A stretch of DNA of 64,000 bases from Leucobacter sp. cx-328. GTDB taxonomy: Bacteria > Actinomycetota > Actinomycetes > Actinomycetales > Microbacteriaceae. Positions 40,803 through 49,558 of the stretch are shown here, in pieces; positions within the stretch are counted from its first letter, which is position 1, and each line of letters begins with the position of its first letter. A program made the translations under genes and the position numbers. Below the pieces are notes generated by a model. That model saw only the letters and a program-made list of their open reading frames with translations. It searched no databases and was not told the origin of the DNA. The stretch is taken from contig NZ_JACVMX010000011.1 in the NCBI RefSeq assembly GCF_014530035.1, positions 40,825-104,824 on the forward strand. The letters run 5' to 3'.

Positions 40803-42119
40803 ATGAAGTTCACTCAGCCTATTCTTGACAAGTACGCCGGTCATTTCACCCGTTTGAAGACTCCCCTCGATGTGCCAGCCGCACAGCGCGACCCTGAGGT
40901 CGTTTCAAAGGTCTCGAGCATGCTCCTCGACATTGAACGTCGTGGCCTAGATGCTGTTCGCGACTACGCGAAGTCCCTCGACAACTGGCAGGGCCCAGAT
41001 TTCGAAATCTCTGACAAGACCATCGCAACCAGTGGCGATCGAATTCCCCGTGAGCTTCGCGAAGCGATTGACCTTGGCGCAGAGCGCACCCAGGCCTTCG
41101 CCCGCCACCAACGCACCAGCCTTCGCGACTTCGAAGTTGAGCTCGCGCCCGGACTGCACACAGGGGTGAAGTACATACCTGTAGGCCGGGTTGGCGCTTA
41201 CATGCCTGCAGGCCGTTTCCCTCTCACCGCGAGCGCATTCATGACAGTTGGTGTCGCAAAGGCGGCAGGCGTTCCTCAGGTAATCGCGTGTACGCCTCCC
41301 CAGCCTTCTGGCCTTGCGAACGACGCCGTGCTCTACACTGCAAAGGTTTCTGGCGCTGATCGCATCTTCCTTTTGGGCGGTGTTCAGGCTCTCGCAGCCA
41401 TGGCATACGGCCTCATCGACGAACTCCCCGTAGATATGCTTGTTGGTGCCGGAAACGCCTTCGTGGCTGAAGCAAAGCGCCAGCTATTCGGGCAGGTTGC
41501 GATTGATCTGCTTGCGGGCCCATCCGAAATTGCGGTACTCGCAGATGAAACAGCCGATCCTGAGCTCGTCGCCGCTGACTTGCTTGGCCAGGCAGAACAC
41601 GGCCCGAATTCTCCGGCGGCGCTGGTCACCACAAATGAAGCTCACGGCCGTGCAGTCATTGCAGCGGTGGAGCGACAGCTTCAAACGCTTTCCACTGCCC
41701 ATATTTGTGGACCCGCATGGCGTGACTACGGTTCAGTTACGGTGGCAAGCTCCCGCGAAGTCGCCGTGGCGCTTATGGATGATTTGGCAACGGAGCACCT
41801 TGAGGTACTCACCTCTGATGATGCTTGGTATCACGAGAACCTACGAAACTACGGTTCAGTTTTCCTTGGCGAGTGGAGCACCGTTGCGTACTCAGACAAG
41901 GGAATGGCAGGAACAAACCACACCCTGCCCACGGCAGGCGGAGCGAAGCACAGCGCAGGCCTCTCGGTCGCACGCTTCCTGAAGCCTTTGACCTTCCAGC
42001 GGGTTGAGCGCGAGGCAACGCCGCTTCTGGCTCCCGCGACCGTCACCATCTCAGCTTCGGAAGGCATGTCAGCTCACGAAGCGACCGCGCAGATGCGACT
42101 CGATCGCTATAACCGTTAG
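40803..42119 (+). CDS. Histidinol dehydrogenase family enzyme, HpsN-like (catabolic clade)
   Basis: A 438-residue zinc- and NAD-dependent alcohol dehydrogenase of the HisD fold. Zinc and catalytic residues are kept: Gln/His in LLGQAEHGP, Glu-His in ATEHLEVLT, Asp in AYSDKGMAGTNHTLPT, and His in EGMSAHEAT. Instead of HisD-like GAIFxG and DYxxGxNHVLPT it has NYGSVFLGEWSTVAYSDKGMAGTNHTLPTAGGAKHSAGLSVARFLKPLTFQ, which I recall from HpsN, sulfopropanediol 3-dehydrogenase. It oxidises a primary alcohol in two steps to a carboxylate. No other his genes are nearby; a divergent LysR and an amino-acid-like ABC importer are. The physiological substrate (dihydroxypropanesulfonate, histidinol or another alcohol) is open. 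Confidence 0.85.
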   Translation: MKFTQPILDKYAGHFTRLKTPLDVPAAQRDPEVVSKVSSMLLDIERRGLDAVRDYAKSLDNWQGPDFEISDKTIATSGDRIPRELREAIDLGAERTQAFARHQRTSLRDFEVELAPGLHTGVKYIPVGRVGAYMPAGRFPLTASAFMTVGVAKAAGVPQVIACTPPQPSGLANDAVLYTAKVSGADRIFLLGGVQALAAMAYGLIDELPVDMLVGAGNAFVAEAKRQLFGQVAIDLLAGPSEIAVLADETADPELVAADLLGQAEHGPNSPAALVTTNEAHGRAVIAAVERQLQTLSTAHICGPAWRDYGSVTVASSREVAVALMDDLATEHLEVLTSDDAWYHENLRNYGSVFLGEWSTVAYSDKGMAGTNHTLPTAGGAKHSAGLSVARFLKPLTFQRVEREATPLLAPATVTISASEGMSAHEATAQMRLDRYNR

Positions 42120-42140
42120 GAACTGCTCGAACCTCGGTTT

Positions 42141-42187
42141 ACACGCAGTGAAGCCCGGACCGCGATGGCCCGGGCTTCACTGCGTGT
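42141..42187. terminator. Bidirectional terminator
   Basis: ACACGCAGTGAAGCCCGG (42141-42158) and CCGGGCTTCACTGCGTGT (42170-42187) form a perfect 18 bp stem with an 11 nt loop between two convergent genes. It can terminate both the dehydrogenase and the amidohydrolase transcripts. Confidence 0.85.
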
Positions 42188-42192
42188 AGGCG

Positions 42193-43851
42193 TTAGCGGT
42201 TGTCTGCGACGATCCGCCCCTGACGCATTGTTAGTACGTTGCGCGTCTGCCAGATCTCGCTCGCGGGCGCCGCGAACGGGTTGCGGTCGGTGAGCGCAAG
42301 GTCAGCAACTGCACCGGCAGTGATGTGGCCGGCACCGCCCGGGGTACCGAGCAGCGAGTGCGAACCACGAGTGTACCCATCGAGGGCGACCTCGAGGGGC
42401 AATGCCTCATTGGGAAGGAGCGGCTCAGAATCAGCGATACCGGGCGCGCGGCGGTTCACCGCAACGTGCATCGCCTGCCAGGGATCGGGGGTCGAGACTG
42501 ACCAGTCTGAACCGAATGCGACCTCGGTCCCGGCACGCATGAGCGACCCGAACGGGTACTGCCAGCCGGCGCGTTCTTCGCCCAAAATTGGCAGCGTGAG
42601 CTCGACCATCTGTGCCTCAAGTACCGCCCACAGCGCCTGACAGTTGGCGGTCACATCGAGCTCGACAAAGCGCGGAATGTCAGCGGGATCCACCACCTGC
42701 AGGTGCGCGATATGGTTGCGCACCCCGGCACGATCCGCCGCGGGAACTGCCGCAACCGCGTCGAGCGCGTACCGAGCTGCGCGATCGCCGATGGCATGGA
42801 AGTGAGCGTTGAATCCGCGCGCGTTGAGCTTGGGGACGAGCGCCTTAAGGTCTTCGGCGCTGAAGTATGCGAGGCCGCGATTGGCGGATCCGCCGCCGCA
42901 GTCACAGCCATCAACATACGGCTCGTTCATCGCGGCAGTGAGGTTCTCTGCCACACCATCGACCATAATCTTGGCAGTGCTCGTGTTGAAGCCGTGTGCG
43001 GCGGCCTCAGCGCGACGCCGCTCGAAGTCCGCGACGATCGCGTCGGCGTCGACGGGCGATTCAGGGTTCGACAGGTCACGAGTCACCCAGAGCGCGCCTG
43101 AGACATCAGCGTCTACCCCGTCTGCCATCTCAGCAGTGTAAGCAGGGGTGACGTCGGGGTATCCCGCGTATGCGCCCAGAATCGCTTCCTGCCAGGCGGT
43201 GATTCCGTAGCCGTGCAGAAGTTCTTGCCCACGCAGCAGGCCAGCGCGGCATTCCTCGATCGTGGTCGGGGGCAACACATGCGAGAAGAGTTCCTGGGCG
43301 CCCTCATGCATAGTGCCGCTCGGGGTACCGTCTTCGTGCCGCTCGAAGCGGCCGTCAGCGGGATCCGGCGTATTCGCGTCGATGCCAGCGAGCTCGAACG
43401 CACGCGAGTTCGCCCAGGCACCGTGGTGATCCGCGTTGATGAGGAACGCCGGTCGGTCGCTCACGATCGCGTCGAGCGCTTCGCGCGTCGGAGCGCCACC
43501 CTCGAAATGCGACATGCTCCAGCCGCCGCCAAGGATCCACTCACCATCGTGCGCTGACGAGTATTCTGCGATGCGCGCGAGTGTCTCTTCAGCGTTGTCA
43601 CAATCGCTCAGCTCGCAGCGTCCAAGTTCAACGCCGCCAAAGACCGCGTGCACGTGGGCGTCAGCGAAGCTCGCATGCAACAGGCCGCCCCGCGCATCGA
43701 TGTGCTCGGCGCCGACCGCCTCTGGCAGTGCGGCAATCGCGGCCGAGTCACCGACCGCGACAATCTTGCCGTTGGCGATGAGCACGCCTCGGCCTTCGAC
43801 CGGAGTACCGCCGAGAAACGCGGTGGCGTTGGTAATGAGTGTGCGGATCAT
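42193..43851 (-). CDS. Amidohydrolase family protein, YtcJ-like
   Basis: A 552-residue metal-dependent hydrolase. The N-terminal beta domain (TLITNATAFLGGTPVEGRGVLIANGKIVAVGD) leads to the metal motif HASFADAHVHAVFGG near residue 60, characteristic HxH; later come LINADHHGAWANSRAFELAGI (about 147-167) and FNAHFHAIGDRAARYALDAV with a further His (about 360), and VAFGSDWSVSTPDPWQAM with the metal Asp. This pattern is YtcJ/NfdA-like. These enzymes open amide or related bonds; substrates vary. It is the last gene of a TetR-MFS-amidohydrolase operon and overlaps the MFS stop by 4 bp. The substrate may be the compound the MFS protein moves. Confidence 0.9.
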   Translation of the reverse strand: MIRTLITNATAFLGGTPVEGRGVLIANGKIVAVGDSAAIAALPEAVGAEHIDARGGLLHASFADAHVHAVFGGVELGRCELSDCDNAEETLARIAEYSSAHDGEWILGGGWSMSHFEGGAPTREALDAIVSDRPAFLINADHHGAWANSRAFELAGIDANTPDPADGRFERHEDGTPSGTMHEGAQELFSHVLPPTTIEECRAGLLRGQELLHGYGITAWQEAILGAYAGYPDVTPAYTAEMADGVDADVSGALWVTRDLSNPESPVDADAIVADFERRRAEAAAHGFNTSTAKIMVDGVAENLTAAMNEPYVDGCDCGGGSANRGLAYFSAEDLKALVPKLNARGFNAHFHAIGDRAARYALDAVAAVPAADRAGVRNHIAHLQVVDPADIPRFVELDVTANCQALWAVLEAQMVELTLPILGEERAGWQYPFGSLMRAGTEVAFGSDWSVSTPDPWQAMHVAVNRRAPGIADSEPLLPNEALPLEVALDGYTRGSHSLLGTPGGAGHITAGAVADLALTDRNPFAAPASEIWQTRNVLTMRQGRIVADNR

Positions 43852-45164
43852 GCCTGAACTCCATTCGATACAGCTGCCTGCGCAGCGTCAGTGGGTGATG
43901 CGGTGGTCTGCTTCTGGTGCTGCTCTGCGAAGCGCGACGCGTAGATAATGAGGGCACCGCTCACGATCGCGATCGTCGTCATGACGGTTGCAAGCACGCC
44001 TGAGCCTGCGCGGTCAAACAACTGAGTCGACACAAGTGGGCCAAGGGCGACACCGAAAATGTAAACACCATTGACGAGCACACTCACGCCGCCGTCACGC
44101 GACAGCGACGCCGCAAGGCCGAAGATGAGCGGCAGCATTGCGCCGAACACGAAGCCCCATACGGCACTCGAGGTCGCATACATGACGGGGGTCGCGAGCG
44201 TCATGAGGCCGAGCTTTGCAATCGCGCTGACGCTGAGCAATCCGATGAGCGTTGCGGTGCGTCCGAACCACCGGTGCATGAACGGCGCCATGAGCGCACC
44301 AGCAAGCCCGCAGAATACGGAGAGCGCAAAGATCATAGGCACGAAGCTGTCTGAAACCTGCATATCGCTCTCACCAACAATCACGCCAACGAGCCCATAG
44401 ACGCCATCATCGGTGATCGACCAAGCGCCGAAGCCGAGGGCGAGGAGCCAGCCGATTCGGCGGATCCGCCCCTCGCTCGCGTCGACTGCTTCGGCGACGG
44501 GTTTCCCCTCTGCACCGAGCGAACCGGGAGCGTGGGGTGCTGCATCACCGGCTGCCGCAGCAGTCGCTGCGGTACCAACGACGTCAATCGCGGCGGTCGC
44601 CTCAGGAACGCGAGGAAGCCAGTGCGCACCAATGAAGCCGAGGATGCCAGGGATCGCGAGGATAAGGAACAGCTCGCGCACGCCGCCGCCAACGAGTGGG
44701 ATCGTCAGGAAGGCAACCGCGACAACGAAACGGTTGACGATCATGACAATTGTGGTCGATCGGTCGGGATCGGGTGTCGCCGAGACTGCGGCAGTCGCTG
44801 CCGAGATCACAAAGCCGGAGCCGATGCCTCCAGCAATCAGGGCGACCATGCTGACGTTTGCGACCGGCCAAATTGCGCCGGACAGGAACGCGAGCATCAT
44901 GATCGCGAGACCGATACGCGCGATGACCACGCGATTTCCTCGCTGCACAGCGCGACGAGTCAGTAGCACCGCGGCGGCGTTCGCGAGGGTCATGCCGGTA
45001 GCGACGAACCCGGCGGTCGTCACCGATACGCCCAGTTCGTAGACGAGCTTTTCAACAATCGAGGGAACTAGGTTTGCTGGCAGGAGCGCAAACACCCAGG
45101 TGGTGATGAGCGCGCCCATTGTGGGAGCACCGGCGCGAGCTACGCCGGTTGTGGGTCGGGACAT
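43848..45164 (-). CDS. MFS transporter of the amidohydrolase operon
   Basis: A 438-residue major facilitator protein with 12 predicted helices and a hydrophilic loop of about 45 residues near the middle (EATAAIDVVGTAATAAAAGDAAPHAPGSLGAEGKPVAEAVDAS). The first helix reads GALITTWVFALLPANLVPSIVEKLV, and RRAVQRGNRVVIARIG is the loop 2-3 basic motif. I chose the ATG at 45164: GAGGAAG is 8 nt upstream, while a longer reading to 45218 adds an Arg-rich tail. The stop overlaps the amidohydrolase start (ATGA). It is 117 bp after the TetR stop in the same direction. The direction of transport is unknown. Confidence 0.88.
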   Translation of the reverse strand: MSRPTTGVARAGAPTMGALITTWVFALLPANLVPSIVEKLVYELGVSVTTAGFVATGMTLANAAAVLLTRRAVQRGNRVVIARIGLAIMMLAFLSGAIWPVANVSMVALIAGGIGSGFVISAATAAVSATPDPDRSTTIVMIVNRFVVAVAFLTIPLVGGGVRELFLILAIPGILGFIGAHWLPRVPEATAAIDVVGTAATAAAAGDAAPHAPGSLGAEGKPVAEAVDASEGRIRRIGWLLALGFGAWSITDDGVYGLVGVIVGESDMQVSDSFVPMIFALSVFCGLAGALMAPFMHRWFGRTATLIGLLSVSAIAKLGLMTLATPVMYATSSAVWGFVFGAMLPLIFGLAASLSRDGGVSVLVNGVYIFGVALGPLVSTQLFDRAGSGVLATVMTTIAIVSGALIIYASRFAEQHQKQTTASPTDAAQAAVSNGVQA

Positions 45165-45280
45165 TCTCGGTCTTCCTCTTCGTTGGGGTAGAGCCTGCGC
45201 GACGACGGAGTCGCGCATCGTGAATTGCGTGGGAGGTGAGTGTTGGTGGTGCTGGGTGAACCGGTGCGCTACCGCGCGCG

Positions 45281-45898
45281 TCAGTTCTTGCTCTCGGTGC
45301 TGGTCGCCCCACGCAGCAGGCCAGTGAGCAAATCATCGATCGTTGAACGCAGGTGCACGCGGCGATCGAAATCTTCGGGGAGCGTCGCGAGCGCCGCACT
45401 CAAGTAGGGGTGCGCCTCTGACGAGATCTCCCCTTCCTGGAACGGCGGTGCGAGCAGGTCGAACGCGGCGCCAACGACCGCGGCATCGATCGTGCCAATG
45501 AATGGCAGGATCCGTTCGGTTGCGACGCCGAGACTGTGCAGTGTCTCTGCGACATCCTCATAGAACCAGGTGAGCTCGTCATCGCGGAGCGGTTCGGTCA
45601 CGAGGTACGGCACGAGCGCGGGAATGCTGCTCGCGAAGTCGGCGTACGAGCGGACGATTGCCGAGAGCCGCTCGCGGCCTGTGATTTCCCCGAGTTCGGC
45701 GCGCAGCTGTGTGATCCATTCCCGGCGAAGCAGGTGTACGATCGCGGCCTTTGACGGCACATGGTGATAGATCGAAGACACACGCACATCGAGTGCCCGG
45801 GCAAGCTGAGCGAGCGTGAAGTCGCCGTCTGTGCTGAGCACACGGACGGCAGCGAGGATGCGCTCTTCGCTGAGGATGGGGGTGTGGGGTCGCGCCAT
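45281..45898 (-). CDS. TetR family regulator of the MFS/amidohydrolase operon
   Basis: A 205-residue regulator with an N-terminal HTH (LSEERILAAVRVLSTDGDFTLAQLARALDVRVSSIYHHVPSKAAIVHLLRREW, about residues 9-61; HTH with SIYHHVPSK as recognition helix end) and a TetR_C-like ligand domain. It is the first gene of the same-strand unit with the MFS and amidohydrolase genes. A perfect 18 bp palindrome lies 6 bp upstream of its start codon, strongly suggesting autoregulation and control of the operon. The start ATG is at 45896-45898. Confidence 0.88.
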   Translation of the reverse strand: MARPHTPILSEERILAAVRVLSTDGDFTLAQLARALDVRVSSIYHHVPSKAAIVHLLRREWITQLRAELGEITGRERLSAIVRSYADFASSIPALVPYLVTEPLRDDELTWFYEDVAETLHSLGVATERILPFIGTIDAAVVGAAFDLLAPPFQEGEISSEAHPYLSAALATLPEDFDRRVHLRSTIDDLLTGLLRGATSTESKN

Positions 45899-45903
45899 TG
45901 CAA

Positions 45904-45921
45904 TCCAATCGATCGATTGGA
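45904..45921. promoter_or_regulatory. TetR operator, perfect 18 bp palindrome
   Basis: TCCAATCGATCGATTGGA is perfectly symmetric. On the minus strand, TTGTTA (about 45953-45948) and TATTGT lie upstream at about 18 bp spacing as a possible promoter, so a bound TetR dimer would sit just after the start site. An ACCGAGC/GCTCGGT hairpin (45931-45947) lies in the promoter spacer. Confidence 0.75.
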
Positions 45922-45988
45922 ATCACAATAACCGAGCGGCGCTCGGTTTAACAAATGTAGCGTCGTTCGGTTTAGGCCACAGCCATGC

Positions 45989-46723
45989 TTAGCCCCCGAG
46001 CCCAGGCACCAGCAGCCCGCTCTCGTACGCGAGAATCACGAGCTGTGCACGGTCGTGCGCAAACACCTTCATCATGATGCGGTTCACGTGCGTTTTCGCG
46101 GTGTGCGGCGAGATGAAGAGCTCATCTGCGATCTCTTGATTCGATTTGCCGCGTGCCACGAGCAGCAGCACCTCACGCTCACGCTCAGTCAGCGTTGCGA
46201 GTTCTGGGTGCGCGGCCTCGTCCACGGCAGGCGCGGCCGGAGCGGCAACGTATCGCGCGATAAGGCTGCGGGTTGCGGCTGGCGACAGCAGCGCGTCACC
46301 GGCGTGCACGGCCTGTACCGCGCGCACGATTTCTTCTGGCTCTGCGCCCTTGCCGAGAAACCCGCTCGCGCCGGCCCGGAGCGCCGCGACGACGTTCTCA
46401 TCTTCCTCGAACGTTGTGAGAATGAGCACGCGTGTACCGGCCCGATCAGAGTCGGAATCACCCGCGCCCACTGCACTCGCGCCACCCGTACCACCGGCAC
46501 CCGCCGCCCCCTCACACAGTGCTGCAGTCGCAGAGATACCGTCGAGCTTCGGCATCCGGATATCCATGAGCACAACATCAGGGTCCAGCTCTGCGGCGAG
46601 CGCGAGCGCTTCCTCCCCGTTGGTTGCTTCTCCGACAACGTCAATGTCGTCTTCACTCGCCAGAATGTCAACGACAGCCTGCCGAATGAGCGACTGATCG
46701 TCGACCACGAGTACGCGAATCAT
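45989..46723 (-). CDS. NarL-type response regulator
   Basis: A 244-residue response regulator. The receiver domain begins RVLVVDDQSLIRQAVVDIL, with the phosphorylatable Asp54 in VVLMDIRMPKLDG and LILTTFEEDENVVAALRAGASGFLGKG after it. An odd low-complexity insert of about 25 Gly/Ala/Ser/Asp residues sits between helix 3 and strand beta4 (about 72-97), lengthening the receiver. The C-terminal LuxR-type HTH reads LTEREREVLLLVARGKSNQEIADELFISPHTAKTHVNRIMMKV. It overlaps the histidine kinase gene by 4 bp and acts as its partner. Confidence 0.92.
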   Translation of the reverse strand: MIRVLVVDDQSLIRQAVVDILASEDDIDVVGEATNGEEALALAAELDPDVVLMDIRMPKLDGISATAALCEGAAGAGGTGGASAVGAGDSDSDRAGTRVLILTTFEEDENVVAALRAGASGFLGKGAEPEEIVRAVQAVHAGDALLSPAATRSLIARYVAAPAAPAVDEAAHPELATLTEREREVLLLVARGKSNQEIADELFISPHTAKTHVNRIMMKVFAHDRAQLVILAYESGLLVPGLGG

Positions 46724-48018
46724 GCGTTGTCCTCTCGTTTGAGCGGCAGTCGAGCTGCGAGCGTAAAGGTTTCGTTGGTGGCGATGTCGACCGATCCGCC
46801 GATTGATGCGACCCGCTCACGGATGCCGGTGAGTCCGAGGCCACCTCGCAGCGGATCGGGTTGGTTGCGGCCAGCAGCCGATACTGGGTTGGTGATAGTG
46901 ACGACCGCGTCGCCGCCATCGATTGCGATGGTGACGGAGGCTGTGCCGCCCGAGCCGTGCTTGTGGGCGTTCGTGAGGCCTTCCTGCACGACCCGGTAGA
47001 GCACGCGGCCGGTCGCGCCGGTCACCTGCGGCAGCGCTTCGGCGCCTGTGAGGGTAACCGTGAGCCCAGCGTCACGTACCCGGTCGGTGAGGGTCATGAT
47101 GTCTTCGGCGGTCGGCTGGGGCGGGGCTGCGCCGGTCTCGTCCTCTGTGCGGAGATAGTTGAGGAGCTCACTAATCTCTGACAGCACCTCGCGCGATGAT
47201 CGGCGGATGGTGCGCAAGGCAGTCCGGGCTTTCTCTGGCTTGGCGTCGAGGGCGCTGGAGGCCACTCCCGCGTTCAGGCTAATGACCGAGATCTGGTGTG
47301 CGACCGTGTCGTGGAGGTCCTGCGCAATGCGCAGTCGTTCCTCTGCCACGCGCTGCTGCGCCTCAGCCTCGCGTGTCTGCTCGGCTCGTTCCGCGCGCTC
47401 GGTCGCTGCTGCGGCAGCCTCACGCTTTGAGCGGGTGCTGTCCCCGAGCGCCGCCGCGACCGCGATGCCAGCTGCGATTTGGAAGACGCGCACATCAATC
47501 ACACCGAACTCCGAGCTCGTGAGACTCAGTGCGACCACGATCACGGTCGCGGTGCCCCCCACGATGAGGGTCGTGCGACGCGTGAGCGTTGCGCCGAGGT
47601 TGTATGCGGCGAGCACGACCACGATGCCGACGCCCATGGCGGGTTCTCGCAGCAAGATCGTCAGGCAGTACAGTGCGAGACCCGTCCCCATGACCGTGAC
47701 GGGCCAGCGCCGGCGCAGCGGAATAAGCGCGCACGCCACGAGCACGATGATGAGTGGCAGCAGGAACGTCAGCGCCGGCTGATCGATACCGCCAGGGCCA
47801 GTCAGGTCGCCGGGGTCGATCCGCCCATCAGTGGGACGGCCACCGCCGTCAGCACCGCCGCCGAGCCACCGGCCGCCGCCCGGCATCATCGGAACTCCGA
47901 AGAACGAGGTGACGAGCACAACCGCAATCGCGAGCACGTCGCTCCCCCAGGTGGGGAAGCACGCAAGCCAGTGTTGTCCTGCCGCAGCGGCAGTCGGTGG
48001 CTCGCGTTTCGTGTGCAT
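46720..48018 (-). CDS. NarL/DesK-type sensor histidine kinase
   Basis: A sensor kinase of about 432 residues. Four or five hydrophobic helices fill the N-terminal part (about residues 15-175), followed by a coiled linker (TRSKREAAAAATERAERAEQTREAEAQQRVAEERLRIAQDLHDTVAHQISVISLNAGVA) which contains the H-box DLHDTVAHQIS (HisKA_3) and a DesK-like ATPase with NAHKHG and GGLGLTGIRERV. It has no extracytoplasmic sensor loop, so it likely senses a membrane event. The start is uncertain: ATG 48018 is preceded immediately by GGAGGT, too close; ATG 48057 lacks a Shine-Dalgarno. The stop overlaps the response regulator start. Confidence 0.88.
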   Translation of the reverse strand: MHTKREPPTAAAAGQHWLACFPTWGSDVLAIAVVLVTSFFGVPMMPGGGRWLGGGADGGGRPTDGRIDPGDLTGPGGIDQPALTFLLPLIIVLVACALIPLRRRWPVTVMGTGLALYCLTILLREPAMGVGIVVVLAAYNLGATLTRRTTLIVGGTATVIVVALSLTSSEFGVIDVRVFQIAAGIAVAAALGDSTRSKREAAAAATERAERAEQTREAEAQQRVAEERLRIAQDLHDTVAHQISVISLNAGVASSALDAKPEKARTALRTIRRSSREVLSEISELLNYLRTEDETGAAPPQPTAEDIMTLTDRVRDAGLTVTLTGAEALPQVTGATGRVLYRVVQEGLTNAHKHGSGGTASVTIAIDGGDAVVTITNPVSAAGRNQPDPLRGGLGLTGIRERVASIGGSVDIATNETFTLAARLPLKREDNA

Positions 48019-48182
48019 ACCTCCATTGTGTCGAAGCATCCCGTGCGAAGGAATCATCCGATCGCGGAATCCCACGTACTGCAAACGCAGTACATCGAAT
48101 GCCCTCGCAGGGGTGACGCGCGCCACAGTGATCCTCGAAAAGCTAGATACAGCTAGAAAACATGCCTCTCAAGGAGCCTTCA

Positions 48183-48743
48183 TTGATCAACACCACATTG
48201 GTCCTCGCGGTGATCGACATCGCCGCTATCCTCGTTCTCGTCTTCGGCGTCTACTATCGGCGCCACCGTCGTCGCGACCTGGTTGTCGCGTTCCTCGGGG
48301 TGAATGCTGGCGTGCTCGCGGTGACCATGGTGCTCGGCAGTTCACAGGTCGCGGCTGGCCTCGGTCTCGGTCTCTTCGGCGTTCTCAGCATCATCCGCCT
48401 ACGTTCGTCTGAGATCTCGCAGCGCGAAGTCGCTTACTATTTCGCAGCGCTCGCCATGGGGCTCATCGGCGGCCTCGCTGGCGGCACAAACCTCATTCTG
48501 CCAAGCGCCCTCATCGTCGCGATCGTGGCGATGATGTGGTTCGCGGATCACCCCCGCCTCCTCGCCGGCTCCCGCCAGCAGGTCGTGCGGCTTGATCGCG
48601 CAATCACCGATGAGAGCGAGCTCACTCGCGTCCTCGCTGAGCGCCTCAACGCCCGCGTCACCGCCGTCACCGTGCAACAGATCGACCTCGTTAACGACAG
48701 CACCCTCGTTGACGTGCGCTACCAGCTCAAGCAGGGCGCATGA
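48183..48743 (+). CDS. DUF4956 family membrane protein
   Basis: A 186-residue protein with four hydrophobic helices in the first 130 residues (LVLAVIDIAAILVLVFGVYY, LVVAFLGVNAGVLAVTMVLGS, VAGLGLGLFGVLSIIRLRSSEISQREVAYYFAALAMGLIGG, LILPSALIVAIVAMMWF) and a cytoplasmic tail of about 60 residues. The GLFGVLSIIRLRSSEISQREVAYYF stretch is the hallmark of DUF4956. I chose TTG 48183: AAGGAG is 6 nt upstream. It overlaps the VTC gene by 4 bp. DUF4956 often occurs next to VTC-domain and CotH-type genes; I infer a membrane partner of the polymerase. Confidence 0.88.
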   Translation: MINTTLVLAVIDIAAILVLVFGVYYRRHRRRDLVVAFLGVNAGVLAVTMVLGSSQVAAGLGLGLFGVLSIIRLRSSEISQREVAYYFAALAMGLIGGLAGGTNLILPSALIVAIVAMMWFADHPRLLAGSRQQVVRLDRAITDESELTRVLAERLNARVTAVTVQQIDLVNDSTLVDVRYQLKQGA

Positions 48744-49558
48744 TCAGCGCACGTGACGCCATGACCGCCCGCCTCGGATTCACCTGGCTCACTCCCATTT
48801 CCCTCGATGAGATCGTGTCAGAGGCCGCGCTCCTCCAGCGTGTGGACCGCAAGTACCTCCTCCCGGCCGATGCGGCTACTCAGGTGCTCGGTTCGCTCGA
48901 TCCGCACACGCGAGTGCTCGAGATCGACGGCCAGCGCACGTTCGCCTATGACTCGGTCTACTTCGATACCGATGATTTCGCGGTGTACCGTCTCACCGCG
49001 CAGCGGCGCCGGCACCGGTTCAAGCTGCGCACACGCACGTACGTCGACACCGGCGGCTGCTTCCTCGAGGTGAAAACCAAGGACGGTCGCGGAATGACCA
49101 TCAAGACCCGCATCCCCTGGGACACGGCGGATCGTTCCAAGCTCACCACCCCTGGCCGCAACTTCGCTGCCTCGGTGCTCGAGCCGCACGGCGTCGACGC
49201 ATCGCTCGTCGCGCAGCTCACCCCCAGTATGACCAGCCGCTACCAGCGCACGACCCTACTCCTGCCTGGCGGGAGCAGAGCCACGATCGACACCGATCTG
49301 CACTGGCTTGATGCGGATGGGCGAGAGATCCGCGCCGATGGCAACGTCATCATCGAGACCAAGTCAGCCCAGCGCGTGAGCGATCTCGACCGGGCCCTTT
49401 GGCGTGCGGGTCATCGGCCCAGCGGCATCAGCAAGTTCGGCGTCGGCACTGCCGCACTCTACCCGTCGCTGCCCCACAACAAGTGGGCGCGTGTGCTCGG
49501 CCACAGCTTCAGCCGCTCTCCCAAATCTGCAATCCCCACAACTCTGGAATCACTATGA
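48740..49558 (+). CDS. VTC-domain polyphosphate polymerase-like protein
   Basis: A 272-residue protein of the VTC/CYTH-like triphosphate tunnel fold. The domain pattern is followed from LLQRVDRKYLLP (basic Lys-Tyr cluster, about residues 30-42) through YDSVYFDTDDFAVYRLTAQRRRHRFKLRTRTYV, CFLEVKTKDGRGMTIKTRI, RYQRTTLLLPGGSRATIDTDL and VIIETKSAQRVSDLD. The alternating EVKTK and RYxRT strands form the acidic-basic tunnel of this superfamily. In yeast the domain makes polyphosphate from ATP; bacterial VTC proteins are less studied. It overlaps DUF4956 by 4 bp and the next lipoprotein gene by 4 bp, so the three form one coupled unit. Confidence 0.88.
   Translation: MISARDAMTARLGFTWLTPISLDEIVSEAALLQRVDRKYLLPADAATQVLGSLDPHTRVLEIDGQRTFAYDSVYFDTDDFAVYRLTAQRRRHRFKLRTRTYVDTGGCFLEVKTKDGRGMTIKTRIPWDTADRSKLTTPGRNFAASVLEPHGVDASLVAQLTPSMTSRYQRTTLLLPGGSRATIDTDLHWLDADGREIRADGNVIIETKSAQRVSDLDRALWRAGHRPSGISKFGVGTAALYPSLPHNKWARVLGHSFSRSPKSAIPTTLESL

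Noticed and set aside
40803..42119. Biosynthetic histidinol dehydrogenase HisD
   Set aside because: No other his genes lie near, and the NYGSVFLGE/NHTLPT pattern with a LysR and importer points to the catabolic HpsN-like clade.
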